Assembly (NCBI RefSeq): GCF_003058265.1
Contig: NZ_QBUK01000002.1
Location: forward strand, 62,001-126,000
DNA length: 64,000 nt
Reading direction: 5' to 3'
Source of the DNA: Flagellimonas amoyensis
Lineage (GTDB): Bacteria > Bacteroidota > Bacteroidia > Flavobacteriales > Flavobacteriaceae
The position numbers were made by a program, and so were the translations under genes. Each line of letters opens with the position of its first letter. Position 1 is the first letter of the stretch. The notes beneath the pieces were generated by a model. It searched no databases and had not been told where the DNA came from. It worked only from the letters and a program-made list of their open reading frames with translations. This document shows, one piece after another, positions 46,898 through 56,438 of this stretch.

Positions 46898-49297
46898 ATG
46901 TCCAAAAGATTTTTGGCCATTTCGGCCATCTTACTTCTTCAACACGCTTGGGTCCAGGCCCAACAGAAATTCACCCTTAGCGGCACCATTTCCGAAGCCA
47001 GCAGTAACGAGACCCTGATCGGGGTCACCATAGCCATTCCAGAGTTGGGCACTGGAACCACGACAAACGAGTACGGCTTTTATTCCATTACCCTTCCAAA
47101 AGGCGAATACAGGGTCATGGTAAGTTATTTGGGATTTCAGGATGTGATGGAGAACATATCCTTGGACAAAAACATCAAGAAGGACTTTTATTTGGCCGAA
47201 GAAGCCGAGGAACTGGATGAAGTGGTAGTCACCGATGATGTGGAACGATTGGACATCCGAAAACCCCAAATGAGCGTGAACACCCTGACCGCACAGACCA
47301 TCAAACAGATTCCCGTGGTGCTCGGGGAAGCCGATGTGATCAAATCGCTGTTGTTGTTGCCCGGGGTTTCCAATGCCGGTGAAGCGTCATCAGGATTCAA
47401 TGTCAGGGGCGGTGCCGTTGACCAAAACCTGATTCTTTTGGATGAGGCCACAGTGTTCAATTCTTCGCATTTGTTTGGTTTCTTCTCTGTTTTCAACCCA
47501 GATGCCATAAAGGATGTAAAACTCTTCAAGGGAGGCATTCCTTCCAGATATGGAGGAAGGGTATCCTCCGTGCTGGAGATTTTTCAAAAGGAAGGGAACA
47601 GCAAGGATTTCAAGGTCAATGGCGGGATTGGTGCCGTGGCCAGCCGACTGCTCTTGGAAGGGCCCATCATCAAGGATAGAACCGCTTTTTTGGTCGGGGG
47701 AAGAGCTTCCTACATTCATCTGTTCCTGCCAATTTTTGATGTGGACAACAAGGCCTATTTCTACGACTTGAACACAAAGATCAACCACAAGATCAATGAC
47801 AACAATAACATCTACCTCTCCGGTTACTTTGGCAGGGACCTGTTCAGCATCGGTGATCGTTTTGTGAACACCTATGGCAATGCCGTCGGAAATTTCAGAT
47901 GGAACCACTTGTTCTCGGAAAAAATCTTTTCCAACCTATCGTTGATCTATTCAGACTATTATTACGGACTAGAGCTTGATTTTGTGGGGTTTGAGTGGAA
48001 TTCAGGCATCCAAAACTTCAACCTCAAATACGACCTGAAACACTACCTGAGCGACAAGGTGCAGATGAACTATGGCCTCCAGAATATTTATTACGTCTTC
48101 AATCCTGGAGAAATAACCCCGAATAGTGCAGACTCTGGCATTGTTGAGGAACAATTGATCAAAAAATACGCCAACGAAAGTGCCATCTATATTGATGTGG
48201 AACACGATGTGACCGAAAACCTGAGCATCGAGTATGGGCTTCGGGCAAGCCAATTCAACCGATTGGGGCAAGATGAGTTCTATGTGTACAGGAACAACAA
48301 CCCTGTGGAATTTGACCCCTTCACCTTGGTCTATCGCGAAGCGGAACCCATCGACTCCATCAACCCTGGAAGGTCCGGCACCTTGAAAAAATTCTTCAAC
48401 TTGGAGCCCAGAGTGTCCATGTCGTACAATTTCAACGAAAAGAACGCCATCAAAGCAAGCTACACACGCTTGTCCCAATACCTGCACCTCCTGTCCAACA
48501 CCAGCTCCCCTACTCCCCTGGATGTATGGACGCCAAGTGGTCCTTTCGTGAAGCCCCAATTGCTGGACCAATATGCCATCGGGTATTTCAGGAACATCAA
48601 GGGCGGGGAATACACGTTCGAAACTGAAGCCTTTTTCAAGGATATCCAGAACAGGATCGATTATATTGATGGGGCCAATCTCATCGCCAACAATGCCATC
48701 GAACAGGTTATCCTCAACGGACAGGCCCGGGCCTATGGTCTGGAAATACTTTTTAGGAAAAATGAGGGGCGGTTCACGGGCTGGTTGGCTTATACCCTTT
48801 CCAAATCGGAACAACGCACCCCAGGAAGGGATTTGGATTTTGATACCGGCCGATCCAATCTTGAAACAGGGATCAATCTTGGGCAATGGTACAATACCCC
48901 TTATGACAAAACCCACGACCTTTCCCTATTTGGCAACTTTGAACTTAACGACAAATGGAGCTTCAATGCCAATTTCATCTATCAAACCGGCCAGCCCACC
49001 AACTACCCCATTGGCCAATTTGAATTTGAAGGGGTCACCGTGCCCTATTATGGCTTACGGAACAAGGAAAGGTTGCCCGACTATCACCGACTGGACGTTT
49101 CGGCCATACTCACCCCAAAGAAGAACAGGTCTCGGAAAGTACAGGCCGAATGGGTCTTTGGCATCTACAACCTGTACAGCAGAAAGAATGCGGCCTCCAT
49201 CAACTTTAGGGAGAATGAGGACACCGGGCGAAACGAAGCCTTACGCACTTCGGTATTCGGCATCATCCCATCTGTGACCTACAACTTTAAATTTTAG
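46898..49297 (+). CDS. TonB-dependent outer-membrane receptor with CarboxypepD_reg-like domain
   Basis: A 799-residue receptor. It has a signal peptide to Q-A-Q near residue 23, a carboxypeptidase-regulatory-like domain (25-110, FTLSGTISEASSNETLIGVTIAIPELGTGTTTN...YGFYSI), a TonB-box-like EVVVTDD, and a plug domain with FNVRGGAVDQNLILLDEATVFNSSHLFGFFS. A 22-strand barrel follows, ending in a hydrophobic F. It imports a ligand with TonB energy; the ligand is unknown. A DUF4249 lipoprotein gene follows after 4 bp, the typical partner. A GTG at 46871 is a poor alternative start. Confidence 0.92.
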   Translation: MSKRFLAISAILLLQHAWVQAQQKFTLSGTISEASSNETLIGVTIAIPELGTGTTTNEYGFYSITLPKGEYRVMVSYLGFQDVMENISLDKNIKKDFYLAEEAEELDEVVVTDDVERLDIRKPQMSVNTLTAQTIKQIPVVLGEADVIKSLLLLPGVSNAGEASSGFNVRGGAVDQNLILLDEATVFNSSHLFGFFSVFNPDAIKDVKLFKGGIPSRYGGRVSSVLEIFQKEGNSKDFKVNGGIGAVASRLLLEGPIIKDRTAFLVGGRASYIHLFLPIFDVDNKAYFYDLNTKINHKINDNNNIYLSGYFGRDLFSIGDRFVNTYGNAVGNFRWNHLFSEKIFSNLSLIYSDYYYGLELDFVGFEWNSGIQNFNLKYDLKHYLSDKVQMNYGLQNIYYVFNPGEITPNSADSGIVEEQLIKKYANESAIYIDVEHDVTENLSIEYGLRASQFNRLGQDEFYVYRNNNPVEFDPFTLVYREAEPIDSINPGRSGTLKKFFNLEPRVSMSYNFNEKNAIKASYTRLSQYLHLLSNTSSPTPLDVWTPSGPFVKPQLLDQYAIGYFRNIKGGEYTFETEAFFKDIQNRIDYIDGANLIANNAIEQVILNGQARAYGLEILFRKNEGRFTGWLAYTLSKSEQRTPGRDLDFDTGRSNLETGINLGQWYNTPYDKTHDLSLFGNFELNDKWSFNANFIYQTGQPTNYPIGQFEFEGVTVPYYGLRNKERLPDYHRLDVSAILTPKKNRSRKVQAEWVFGIYNLYSRKNAASINFRENEDTGRNEALRTSVFGIIPSVTYNFKF

Positions 49298-49301
49298 CAC
49301 C

Positions 49302-50195
49302 ATGAAAAAAGGAATTCTATATATCGTCGGACTTCTATTGCTCTTCGCATGCGAAGATGTTATCGATGTCGATTTGCCCGAAGTGGAAGCCAAACTCATT
49401 GTCGATGGCCTTTTGCGGGTGGATAAAAGCCAGGAGTTTGTGAACGTGGAGATCCGCATGAAGGAAACCACCAATTATTTTGACGAAAACCTGCCCACCC
49501 AAGTGGAAAATGCCGTCATCACCTATGGCATACCCCTAAACGGTGATATTTTTGAAAGCTTGGCATTCTGTTCCTTGGCCGAAAGAGAACCGGGAAGTGG
49601 CATCTATGTCCCAGACCCCAACTTTTCCTCGGACCAACGCATCCGGACCTCCGTTGTGGAACCGGGAATGGTCTTCATCCTAGAGTTGACCCACAAAGGC
49701 AAAAGGTATTATGCCCGGACCGAGTATGCCCCAACAGTCCCGATAGATCATTTGGAACAGGGTGACGGCACTCTTTTTGACGAAGAGGAGACCGAAGTGG
49801 TCGTAACTTTTACGGACGATGGCGACCGCGATGATTTCTATGTATTTGATTTCGGTTTTGGAGAGTTCCTGACCGTGGAGGATCAATTCTTTCAGGGACA
49901 AGAATTTGAGTTCTCCTATTTCTATGACGACAGCCTCAATGCCGGACAGGATATTACAGTGAGCATTTTGGGGGCCACCCAGGACTTTTACAATTATATG
50001 GACTTGGTCATCGAGCAGACCACTAACACTGGAGGCGTTTTTCAGACCCCGGTTGCAACTGCCAGGGGCAATGTTTTTGACATCACAGGTTTGGACAATA
50101 TCAACATTTTTGACAATGTGGAACGGCCCAATGATTTTGCGCTAGGTTATTTTGCAGTGGTACAGACCTATTCCCAAACCATCACCATCGAATAG
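49302..50195 (+). CDS. DUF4249 family lipoprotein, TonB-receptor partner
   Basis: A 297-residue lipoprotein (lipobox L-F-A-C, Cys18) starting CEDVIDVDLPEVEAKLIVDGLLRVDK, the DUF4249 signature, followed by an Ig-like and beta-rich body. DUF4249 genes usually follow a TonB receptor in Bacteroidota and presumably act as surface or periplasmic ligand-binding partners, like SusD without being related to it. The stop lies 1 bp from the end of the convergent gntP-like gene. Confidence 0.88.
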   Translation: MKKGILYIVGLLLLFACEDVIDVDLPEVEAKLIVDGLLRVDKSQEFVNVEIRMKETTNYFDENLPTQVENAVITYGIPLNGDIFESLAFCSLAEREPGSGIYVPDPNFSSDQRIRTSVVEPGMVFILELTHKGKRYYARTEYAPTVPIDHLEQGDGTLFDEEETEVVVTFTDDGDRDDFYVFDFGFGEFLTVEDQFFQGQEFEFSYFYDDSLNAGQDITVSILGATQDFYNYMDLVIEQTTNTGGVFQTPVATARGNVFDITGLDNINIFDNVERPNDFALGYFAVVQTYSQTITIE

Positions 50196-50196
50196 C

Positions 50197-51516
50197 TCAC
50201 AGTATAAAATAGAGCAGCAGGACCATCAAAATACCTGTGGCCCCTTGCAGCAAAGTCCCTAGGGTATGGCCTCGCAAAGCGGTCTTTACATTGATGTTGG
50301 AAAACTGGGACACCACCCAAAAATAACTGTCGTTGATATGGGACACCGTCATAGCCCCGGCACCCACAGCCAATACGGCCAAAGCCTTGTCCGTAAGGGT
50401 CAGCAGTCCAAAAGTTTCCAATAAGGGCGCAATGATGGCAGAAGTGGTGATGATGGCCACCGTGGAAGAACCTTGGGCCGTCTTGAGAACGGCCGCAATC
50501 GCAAAAGCGATCAACAAGCCTCCAGCTCCCGTACTGGACTCCAAATTGATGATGGAAGCAATATCAACGGTCCGCAATATGGCCCCAAAAGCACCTCCTG
50601 CACCAGTGATCAATACTATGGCCCCAGCCTGTTTAAAGGCCTCGGACACCCATTCCCCTCTCTCCTTGGTAGGTGCTTTTCTCCCCAACGAAAAAGCAAA
50701 GAATACACCAATGAGCAGGGCAATCACCGGGCTACCCAGAAAATCGAGCACCCCAAAAACCCAACCCTTACCCAAAGGGTAAGAAGGATAATTGGCAACA
50801 GACTTCAATGCAATCAAAATAATAGGGACCAACAAGGGCAAAAATGCCTGAAATGGTTTCACCGTTGATGGCACTTCCTCTTTTCCTTCCGGTTTTTCTA
50901 CGCCATCTTCCTCCTTAAGGGACCTACCAATAAACCTGGCCCAAAAATAACCCGTCAACGAGACCGGCAAAGAGACCAAAAGTCCCAATACCAACACCAA
51001 TCCCAAATCGGCATCCAAAATGGCCGCTGCGGCCAAAGGTCCCGGAGTTGGGGGCACAAAAACATGGGCCGCATACAATCCCGTGGCCAATGCAATGGCA
51101 AAAACCAATACAGGGATGCCCGTGCGTTTGCTGATGGCCTTGTTGAGGGATGAGAGGATGATGAACCCGGAATCACAAAATACAGGGATGGAAATGACAT
51201 ATCCAGCCAAGTTGATGGCCAATGGGGAGCGTTTCAATCCTATCAATCCCAAAATACTGTTGGCCAATACCTGGGTGGCCCCGGTCTTTTCCAGATAAAT
51301 ACCAATGACCGTTCCAAAGGCAATGACGAGACCAATCCCAGAGAGTGTCTTGCCAAACCCCTCCCCGATGGTCTCCATGATTTTTTGCGGGGACAACCCC
51401 AAAAGAAAACCCGAGATCACCGCAGCTATGGTCAGGGAAAAAATAGGATGCATTTTGAATTTGACCGTGGCGATGATGATAAAAAGCACCACAGCTCCCA
51501 AAACAAGTATTTCCAT
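50197..51516 (-). CDS. GntP family gluconate:H+ symporter
   Basis: A 439-residue permease with about 12 hydrophobic helices. Family patterns: MHPIFSLTIAAVISGFLLGLSP, FCDSGFIILSSLNKAISKRTGIP, AAHVFVPPTPGPLAAAAILDADLG, GAGGAFGAILRTVDI and AQGSSTVAIITTSAI. Substrates in the family are gluconate, idonate or related acids. Gluconokinase at 10.1-10.6 kb could use the imported gluconate, though the genes are not linked. The gene stands alone. Confidence 0.92.
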   Translation of the reverse strand: MEILVLGAVVLFIIIATVKFKMHPIFSLTIAAVISGFLLGLSPQKIMETIGEGFGKTLSGIGLVIAFGTVIGIYLEKTGATQVLANSILGLIGLKRSPLAINLAGYVISIPVFCDSGFIILSSLNKAISKRTGIPVLVFAIALATGLYAAHVFVPPTPGPLAAAAILDADLGLVLVLGLLVSLPVSLTGYFWARFIGRSLKEEDGVEKPEGKEEVPSTVKPFQAFLPLLVPIILIALKSVANYPSYPLGKGWVFGVLDFLGSPVIALLIGVFFAFSLGRKAPTKERGEWVSEAFKQAGAIVLITGAGGAFGAILRTVDIASIINLESSTGAGGLLIAFAIAAVLKTAQGSSTVAIITTSAIIAPLLETFGLLTLTDKALAVLAVGAGAMTVSHINDSYFWVVSQFSNINVKTALRGHTLGTLLQGATGILMVLLLYFIL

Positions 51517-51572
51517 GGTTAATTTTTGTGCGTTACCCTCTAAATATAAGCTAATATTGCTACTTTGGTCCT

Positions 51573-51809
51573 ATGAGGCACACCGACAAGGAACTTTTGG
51601 TAAAAGGATTGAAATCGTTTGGTTATACAGTACTGGCCATGTTCGCCGGGCCATTTCTGATCTATCAGGCCTTCAAAAATCAAGACCACCCCTTTTATTT
51701 GCCCGTATTGATCCTGGGAATAATTTGCGCTGGGACGGCCATTTATTTAGGGTTCCGTTCCATCAACATTGTCATGGATGCGGTTTTTGGGAAAAAGACC
51801 AAAGATTAG
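51573..51809 (+). CDS. DUF6095-like small membrane protein
   Basis: A 78-residue protein with two TM helices (GYTVLAMFAGPFLIYQAF and FYLPVLILGIICAGTAIYLGF) and a charged cytoplasmic C-terminus. It resembles the Flavobacteriia family DUF6095 as I remember it. Function unknown. The stop overlaps the convergent DUF4294 gene by 4 bp. Confidence 0.75.
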   Translation: MRHTDKELLVKGLKSFGYTVLAMFAGPFLIYQAFKNQDHPFYLPVLILGIICAGTAIYLGFRSINIVMDAVFGKKTKD

Positions 51810-52510
51810 TCCTTAGGTTTTGGAGGACTGTTCTTCCACTTGTTGGTCAATTGGGCATAATCGTAGTCCAAAACCGATTTTTGGCGTTCCAACTGATTGG
51901 CCACAAAGGCACGTTGCAAAATATCCTCAATGAGATAGTCCTCATGCACCAACTCTGGATGGAATTCTTCTTTCAAACTGATTTTGAACATACTCGCCGT
52001 GGTATTGTACCAAAAGGCCCGCCATCCGCTACGAAGTTCCTTTACCAATTCAAAAGCCGTTGTCCCCGTTTGGCGGTGGATCAACTTGACCAAAATCTGT
52101 CCTTCGGTGCGGGTAAGTTTCTTCAACTCTGCCGAAAATTCTTCTTCGATGTATTTTTGGACCTTTTTGGTGTATTTTTTTTGATGCCGTTTTTTCTTGA
52201 TATGCTGCAAGCTGTCGTTCAGTTCCACCAAACGTTCTGCGGCCAATTTGGCATAGGGATACACCTTTAATGTCTTTCTACGCAAGATCAAATAGCGTAA
52301 ACGGTCCTTGCGGTCGGCAAAGTCCAACTCCCCAAAGATATAGACCTCGTCCAGTTCAATGGAGCTGAGCAGGACGGAATCCCCTTCAAACCGAACATAA
52401 TAATCCTCAATGGAATCCTTTGGATACAACAACGAATCCTTTTCGGATTCCTGGGAAAATCCAAGGGCACAAAGCACAAGAAAAACAACAAGAAAACAGT
52501 TGCGCAACAT
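51806..52510 (-). CDS. DUF4294 family secreted protein
   Basis: A 234-residue protein with a signal peptide (MLRNCFLVVFLVLCALGFSQ) and the DUF4294 body: LSSIELDEVYIFGELDFADRKDRLRYLILRRKTLKVYPYAKLAAERL, then a basic helical stretch (KKKRHQKKYTKKVQKYIEEEF) and TRTEGQILVKLIHRQTGTTAFELVKELRSGWRAFWYN. It may be a periplasmic alpha-helical protein. Function unknown. Confidence 0.88.
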   Translation of the reverse strand: MLRNCFLVVFLVLCALGFSQESEKDSLLYPKDSIEDYYVRFEGDSVLLSSIELDEVYIFGELDFADRKDRLRYLILRRKTLKVYPYAKLAAERLVELNDSLQHIKKKRHQKKYTKKVQKYIEEEFSAELKKLTRTEGQILVKLIHRQTGTTAFELVKELRSGWRAFWYNTTASMFKISLKEEFHPELVHEDYLIEDILQRAFVANQLERQKSVLDYDYAQLTNKWKNSPPKPKD

Positions 52511-52589
52511 TCGGTCAAATTCTCAAAAGTCTTGCCAAAATTAAGGATAAAGGTATGATTAGGCCATTGATGTACTCCAAACTTTAACA

Positions 52590-53073
52590 AAAAGTAGTAT
52601 CTCTTTCAAATACCAAAAGCCAAATTCCAATAACCAATAACTGAACAACCTAATAACTAAGTAAGGAGTGGGCAGTATGCAGTAGTTTCATGTTTTGGGT
52701 TTCAAGTTTAAGCAACAAACCACAATAACCTAATAACCGAATAACTTAGTAGGCAGCATGCAGTTGGGAGTTTTCAAGTACGAGAACATAGAAAATAGAA
52801 TAGAGAGCAAAGAGACAAAAACCGACTTCGCCTCAAGCATCCATTCGTGGACATTGGTGAAATTCGTGTCAGAATGCAGTGGGCAGTGATCAACTTCGGG
52901 CATCGGACATCGGGTACCAAACATCAAATTCCAAATCCCAGAAATCAAAATAAGTGGAAAGTCAGTAGGCAGTATGCAGTTGACAATAACCTATCCGCGA
53001 CCAAACCACCGAATACCCCAGCAACAAAAAACAAACGAAACTGGAAGATTTTCAAAATAACATTGAATATGCT
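52590..53073. repeat. Intergenic word-repeat island 4
   Basis: About 480 bp with no supported gene, between divergent genes. AATAACC/AATAACT words recur about every 10 bp (52620-52665, 52718-52752). GCAGTATGCAGT and variants occur at about 52671, 52752, 52873 and 52972. CATTCGTGG...GAAATTCGTGTCAG (52842-52872) is the inverse of the CACGAAT words at 25.1 and 57.1 kb. CAAATTCCAATAACC (52621-52635) equals 25030-25044. Confidence 0.7.
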
Positions 53074-53081
53074 TAAGTTTG
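53074..53081 (+). promoter_or_regulatory. -7 box of the M42 peptidase gene (TAAGTTTG)
   Basis: Exact TAnnTTTG, 17 bp before the ATG at 53099. No TTG at normal spacing. Confidence 0.45.
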
Positions 53082-53098
53082 TGGACTAAACGAAATAC

Positions 53099-54187
53099 AT
53101 GGCCACAACGAAAATCATCAATAAAAAGTCCCTTGAATTTTTAGAAAAATACCTGAACAATCCCTCCCCCACGGGCTACGAATGGGAAGGCCAGAAAATC
53201 TGGATGGACTACCTCAAACCCTATGTGGACGAATTTATAACGGATACCTACGGAACGGCCGTGGCCGTCATCAACCCAAAGGCAAAATACCGGGTAGTGA
53301 TCGAGGGACATTCGGATGAGATTTCTTGGTATGTCAACTATATCACCGACAACGGATTGCTATATGTGATCCGTAACGGAGGTAGTGACCACCAGATCGC
53401 GCCCTCAAAATGGGTGGACATCCATACCAAGAACGGCGTGGTGAAGGGCGTCTTCGGATGGCCTGCCATCCACACGCGCGATCGTGCGAAGGAGGAAGCA
53501 CCGACCTTGGAAAATATTTTTATCGACATAGGTGCCAAGGACAAAGCTGAAGTGGAGAAAATGGGGGTGCATGTGGGCTGCGTGATCACCTATCCCGATC
53601 AGTTCCAGATTCTGAACAAGGACAAGTTTGTATGCCGTGCGCTGGACAACCGCGTAGGTGGTTTTATGATTGCCGAAGTGGCCCGTCTGTTGCACGAGAA
53701 CAAGAAAAAATTGCCCTTTGGTCTCTATGTGACCAACTCGGTACAGGAAGAAATCGGTCTTCGTGGAGCAGAAATGATCACCCAGACCATAAAGCCCAAC
53801 GTGGCCATTGTCACCGATGTGTGCCATGACACCACTACACCCATGATCGACAAAAAGAAAGAGGGCGAGATCTTGATAGGGTCCGGACCTGTGGTTTCTT
53901 ACGCCCCGGCCGTGCAAAACAAGCTCAGGGAACGCATCATTGAAACGGCCGAAGGCAAAAAGATCCCGTTCCAGCGATTGGCTTCCTCAAGATACACCGG
54001 AACGGATACGGACGCCTTTGCCTATAGCAACGGTGGCGTGGCCTCTGCTTTGATATCGCTCCCATTACGCTACATGCACACTACGGTGGAAACTGTGCAC
54101 AAGGACGATGTGGAAAACGTGATCCGATTGATCTACGAAACCTTGTTGACCATCAAAGAAGGGGAGACATTTAGTTATTTTGATTAA
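53099..54187 (+). CDS. M42 family metallopeptidase (glutamyl aminopeptidase/endoglucanase type)
   Basis: A 362-residue cytoplasmic di-metal aminopeptidase of the TET kind. Metal and catalytic residues are in the expected order: His71 (IEGHSDEIS), Asp183 (CRALDNRVGG), Glu217/218 (NSVQEEIGLRG), Asp240 (IVTDVCHD) and a His near 330 (RYMHTTVETVH). The inserted PA-like domain lies between about 80 and 170. The common label endoglucanase for this family is unlikely to describe the activity. Confidence 0.93.
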   Translation: MATTKIINKKSLEFLEKYLNNPSPTGYEWEGQKIWMDYLKPYVDEFITDTYGTAVAVINPKAKYRVVIEGHSDEISWYVNYITDNGLLYVIRNGGSDHQIAPSKWVDIHTKNGVVKGVFGWPAIHTRDRAKEEAPTLENIFIDIGAKDKAEVEKMGVHVGCVITYPDQFQILNKDKFVCRALDNRVGGFMIAEVARLLHENKKKLPFGLYVTNSVQEEIGLRGAEMITQTIKPNVAIVTDVCHDTTTPMIDKKKEGEILIGSGPVVSYAPAVQNKLRERIIETAEGKKIPFQRLASSRYTGTDTDAFAYSNGGVASALISLPLRYMHTTVETVHKDDVENVIRLIYETLLTIKEGETFSYFD

Positions 54188-54199
54188 TTGTAGATTATG

Positions 54200-54268
54200 G
54201 TCATGCTGAACTTGTTTCAGCATCGCATACCGTTTGATATGAGACCCTGAACCAAGTTCAGGGTGACG
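54200..54268. repeat. Second-family inverted palindrome pair (REPIN-like)
   Basis: Hairpin 1 is ATGCTGAA-CTTGT-TTCAGCAT (54203-54223). Hairpin 2 is CCCTGAA-CCAAG-TTCAGGG (54245-54263), in inverted orientation relative to the first. The outer ends GGTCA (54199-54203) and GTGAC (54263-54267) are also complementary. The pair lies between the M42 and NUDIX genes. Confidence 0.75.
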
Positions 54269-54383
54269 TAGTCGTGTAGTTCTGAGATTTAAAAGACTGG
54301 TTCAAATGGCCTGAAAATCTTTGGAAAGAACTATTGGTTTTCTATCTGTGGTCGATGGAACAATTTCTTATCTTTATGAACCT

Positions 54384-54932
54384 ATGGACGAGCTGGTAGA
54401 CATTCTGGATGAGCAGGGCAACCCGACCGGACAATCGTGTTTGAAGTCGGAAGCGCACCGAAAGGGGCTATGGCACCCTACCATCCATGTTTGGCTCTAT
54501 ACACAGGAGGGAAAGGTACTGATCCAACAACGTGGAAAGCACAAAGATACGCATCCCCTACTTTGGGACGTGTCAGTGGCCGGCCATGTGGCCGCCGGGG
54601 AAAATATTCCGCTTGCCGCGGTCCGGGAAGTACAGGAGGAAGTGGGACTCACCATTTCCGAAGCGGACTTGGAGCCTATTGGCACTTTTAAGGCCATCCA
54701 TAAAATTTCCGAGGTCTTTATCGATGCGGAGCTCCATCACCTCTTTTTATGTGAGCTAAAAGTCCCTATCACCGCACTGACCAAACAAGAAAGCGAAGTG
54801 GATGCCCTGGAACTGATTCCGCTCTTCCGATTTGCCGAGGAAACTTGGGGTCTGGCCAATGCGGCCAACTATGTGCCCCACGGCCCCACCTACTACAAAA
54901 CCATCGTAAAGGAGATCAAAAATCGGATTTGA
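54384..54932 (+). CDS. NUDIX hydrolase, isopentenyl-diphosphate-isomerase-like
   Basis: A 182-residue protein starting MDELVDILDEQGNPTGQSCLKSEAHRKGLWH. The Nudix box begins GHVAAGENIPLAAVREVQEEVGL, which matches G-x5-E-x7-R-E-U-x-E-E-x-G-U with the RE and EE residues present. The N-terminal pattern recalls IDI and YfcD-type Nudix enzymes that cleave nucleoside or dinucleotide diphosphates. The substrate is unknown. The frame extends upstream to a TTG at 54321, but this ATG fits the family. Its 3' end overlaps the hisS end by 17 bp. Confidence 0.88.
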   Translation: MDELVDILDEQGNPTGQSCLKSEAHRKGLWHPTIHVWLYTQEGKVLIQQRGKHKDTHPLLWDVSVAGHVAAGENIPLAAVREVQEEVGLTISEADLEPIGTFKAIHKISEVFIDAELHHLFLCELKVPITALTKQESEVDALELIPLFRFAEETWGLANAANYVPHGPTYYKTIVKEIKNRI

Positions 54933-56304
54933 CAGCTTCTGCAAATTGTGCAAAAGCACCCAGACCATAGACCTTCTGGTCGCCGGTTTTCATATTCTTG
55001 GCCACAAAGTTGCCCTCGGCCAGTTCCTGTTCACCCAAAAGGACCACATAGGGAACTCCACGCTTATCGGCATACTTGAACTGCTTCTGCATTTTGGCAT
55101 CCATAGGGTACAGATCGGCCCTCAAGCCCAATTGGCGTAAAGAGGACACCAATTTGAGGGCGGCCAAACCTTCCTGCTTTCCAAAGTTGAGACAGAGCAC
55201 GTCCAACGAAGTGTCCAAGCTGTCCGGGAAAAGGCCCAATTCTTCCAGAACGAGATAGATGCGGTCCAACCCGAAGGAAATGCCCACACCACTGACGTCC
55301 TTCAAACCAAAGATTCCGGTAAGGTCGTCGTAACGGCCTCCACCGCCAATGGAACCCATGCTGACGCCGTCGGGAGCGGCCACTTCAAAAATGGCCCCGG
55401 TATAGTAGTTGAGCCCACGCGCCAAGGTCACGTCCAATTGCAATTGAGCAGACTGTAGCCCAATCATCCCCACGGCAGAAATGATCTCTTCCAGTTCCGC
55501 AACCCCGAGCATGCCCACTTCTGAGTTGGTAAGCAGGGTTTTCAGTTGCTCCAATTGTTCCGAAGCGGAGCCGGACATCTCGAATAGCGATTGTGCTTTG
55601 GCTATGGCATTTTCAGAAATGCCCTTTTCCATCATTTCGGCCTTCACCTTCTCCTCTCCTATCTTGTCCAATTTATCAAGGGCTACCGTAAAATCGACCA
55701 ACAGATGTTTGGCCCCGATCACTTCGGCAATCCCAGACAGGATTTTTCGGTTGTTGATCTTGATGGTGGTGCCCTTCAATCCCAAATCGGTAAAAACAGC
55801 ATCGTAGAGTTGTACAAATTCCGCTTCCTGCAACAGGGAATTGGCCCCTACCACATCGGCATCACACTGGTAAAACTCACGGAAACGACCTTTTTGGGGC
55901 CTGTCGGCACGCCAAACGGGCTGAATCTGGTATCTTTTAAAAGGAAAATCAATTTCGTTCTGGTGCATCACCACATAGCGGGCAAAGGGCACGGTAAGGT
56001 CATAACGAAGGGCTTTTTCTGATATTTTTGGGGTCAGCGATGTGGAATTTTTGGAGCTATAGGTCACATCATCCACTTTCGAAATAAAATCCCCGGAATT
56101 CAAGATCTTAAAGATCAATCGATCTCCTTCTTCCCCATATTTGCCCATCAAAGTGTCCGAATTTTCAAAAGATGGGGTCTCTATCGGCATGAATCCAAAG
56201 GTTTCAAAATGCTTTTTGATGTTTTGGATGATATAGTTGCGCTTAGCGACCTCTGCCGGTGAAAAATCCCGGGTCCCTTTGGGTATGGATGGTTTCTGTG
56301 CCAT
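54916..56304 (-). CDS. hisS: Histidyl-tRNA synthetase
   Basis: A 462-residue class II synthetase. KPSIPKGTRDFSP is the family start. Motif 2 is QPVWRADRPQKGRFREFYQCDADVVG. The HisA/HisB motifs are represented by ARGLNYYTGAIFE and GGGGRYDDLTGIFG, and the C-terminal anticodon-binding domain is about 365-460. A longer frame to 56352 adds 16 residues that overlap the promoter box at 56326-56333, so the Met at 56304 is preferred. Confidence 0.96.
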   Translation of the reverse strand: MAQKPSIPKGTRDFSPAEVAKRNYIIQNIKKHFETFGFMPIETPSFENSDTLMGKYGEEGDRLIFKILNSGDFISKVDDVTYSSKNSTSLTPKISEKALRYDLTVPFARYVVMHQNEIDFPFKRYQIQPVWRADRPQKGRFREFYQCDADVVGANSLLQEAEFVQLYDAVFTDLGLKGTTIKINNRKILSGIAEVIGAKHLLVDFTVALDKLDKIGEEKVKAEMMEKGISENAIAKAQSLFEMSGSASEQLEQLKTLLTNSEVGMLGVAELEEIISAVGMIGLQSAQLQLDVTLARGLNYYTGAIFEVAAPDGVSMGSIGGGGRYDDLTGIFGLKDVSGVGISFGLDRIYLVLEELGLFPDSLDTSLDVLCLNFGKQEGLAALKLVSSLRQLGLRADLYPMDAKMQKQFKYADKRGVPYVVLLGEQELAEGNFVAKNMKTGDQKVYGLGAFAQFAEAVKSDF

Positions 56305-56325
56305 GTGGTTTTTAAAATTCTCGTG

Positions 56326-56333
56326 CAAATATA
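56326..56333 (-). promoter_or_regulatory. -7 box of hisS (TATATTTG)
   Basis: Exact TAnnTTTG on the minus strand, 21 bp before the chosen ATG. No TTG at normal -33 distance. Confidence 0.5.
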
Positions 56334-56438
56334 CACCAATCAAATTGGTCATCCGTCAGATCAAAAGGGGCATCCGTCAATTCATCCAAAAATTATAAAA
56401 ATATAAACCTATGTTTATTCAATTCTTTAACCAACTAT

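Noticed and set aside
50197..51516. Gluconate utilisation operon around the GntP-type gene
   Set aside because: No dehydratase, kinase or regulator gene is adjacent; gluconokinase is 40 kb away, so only a functional, not an operonic, link can be suggested.
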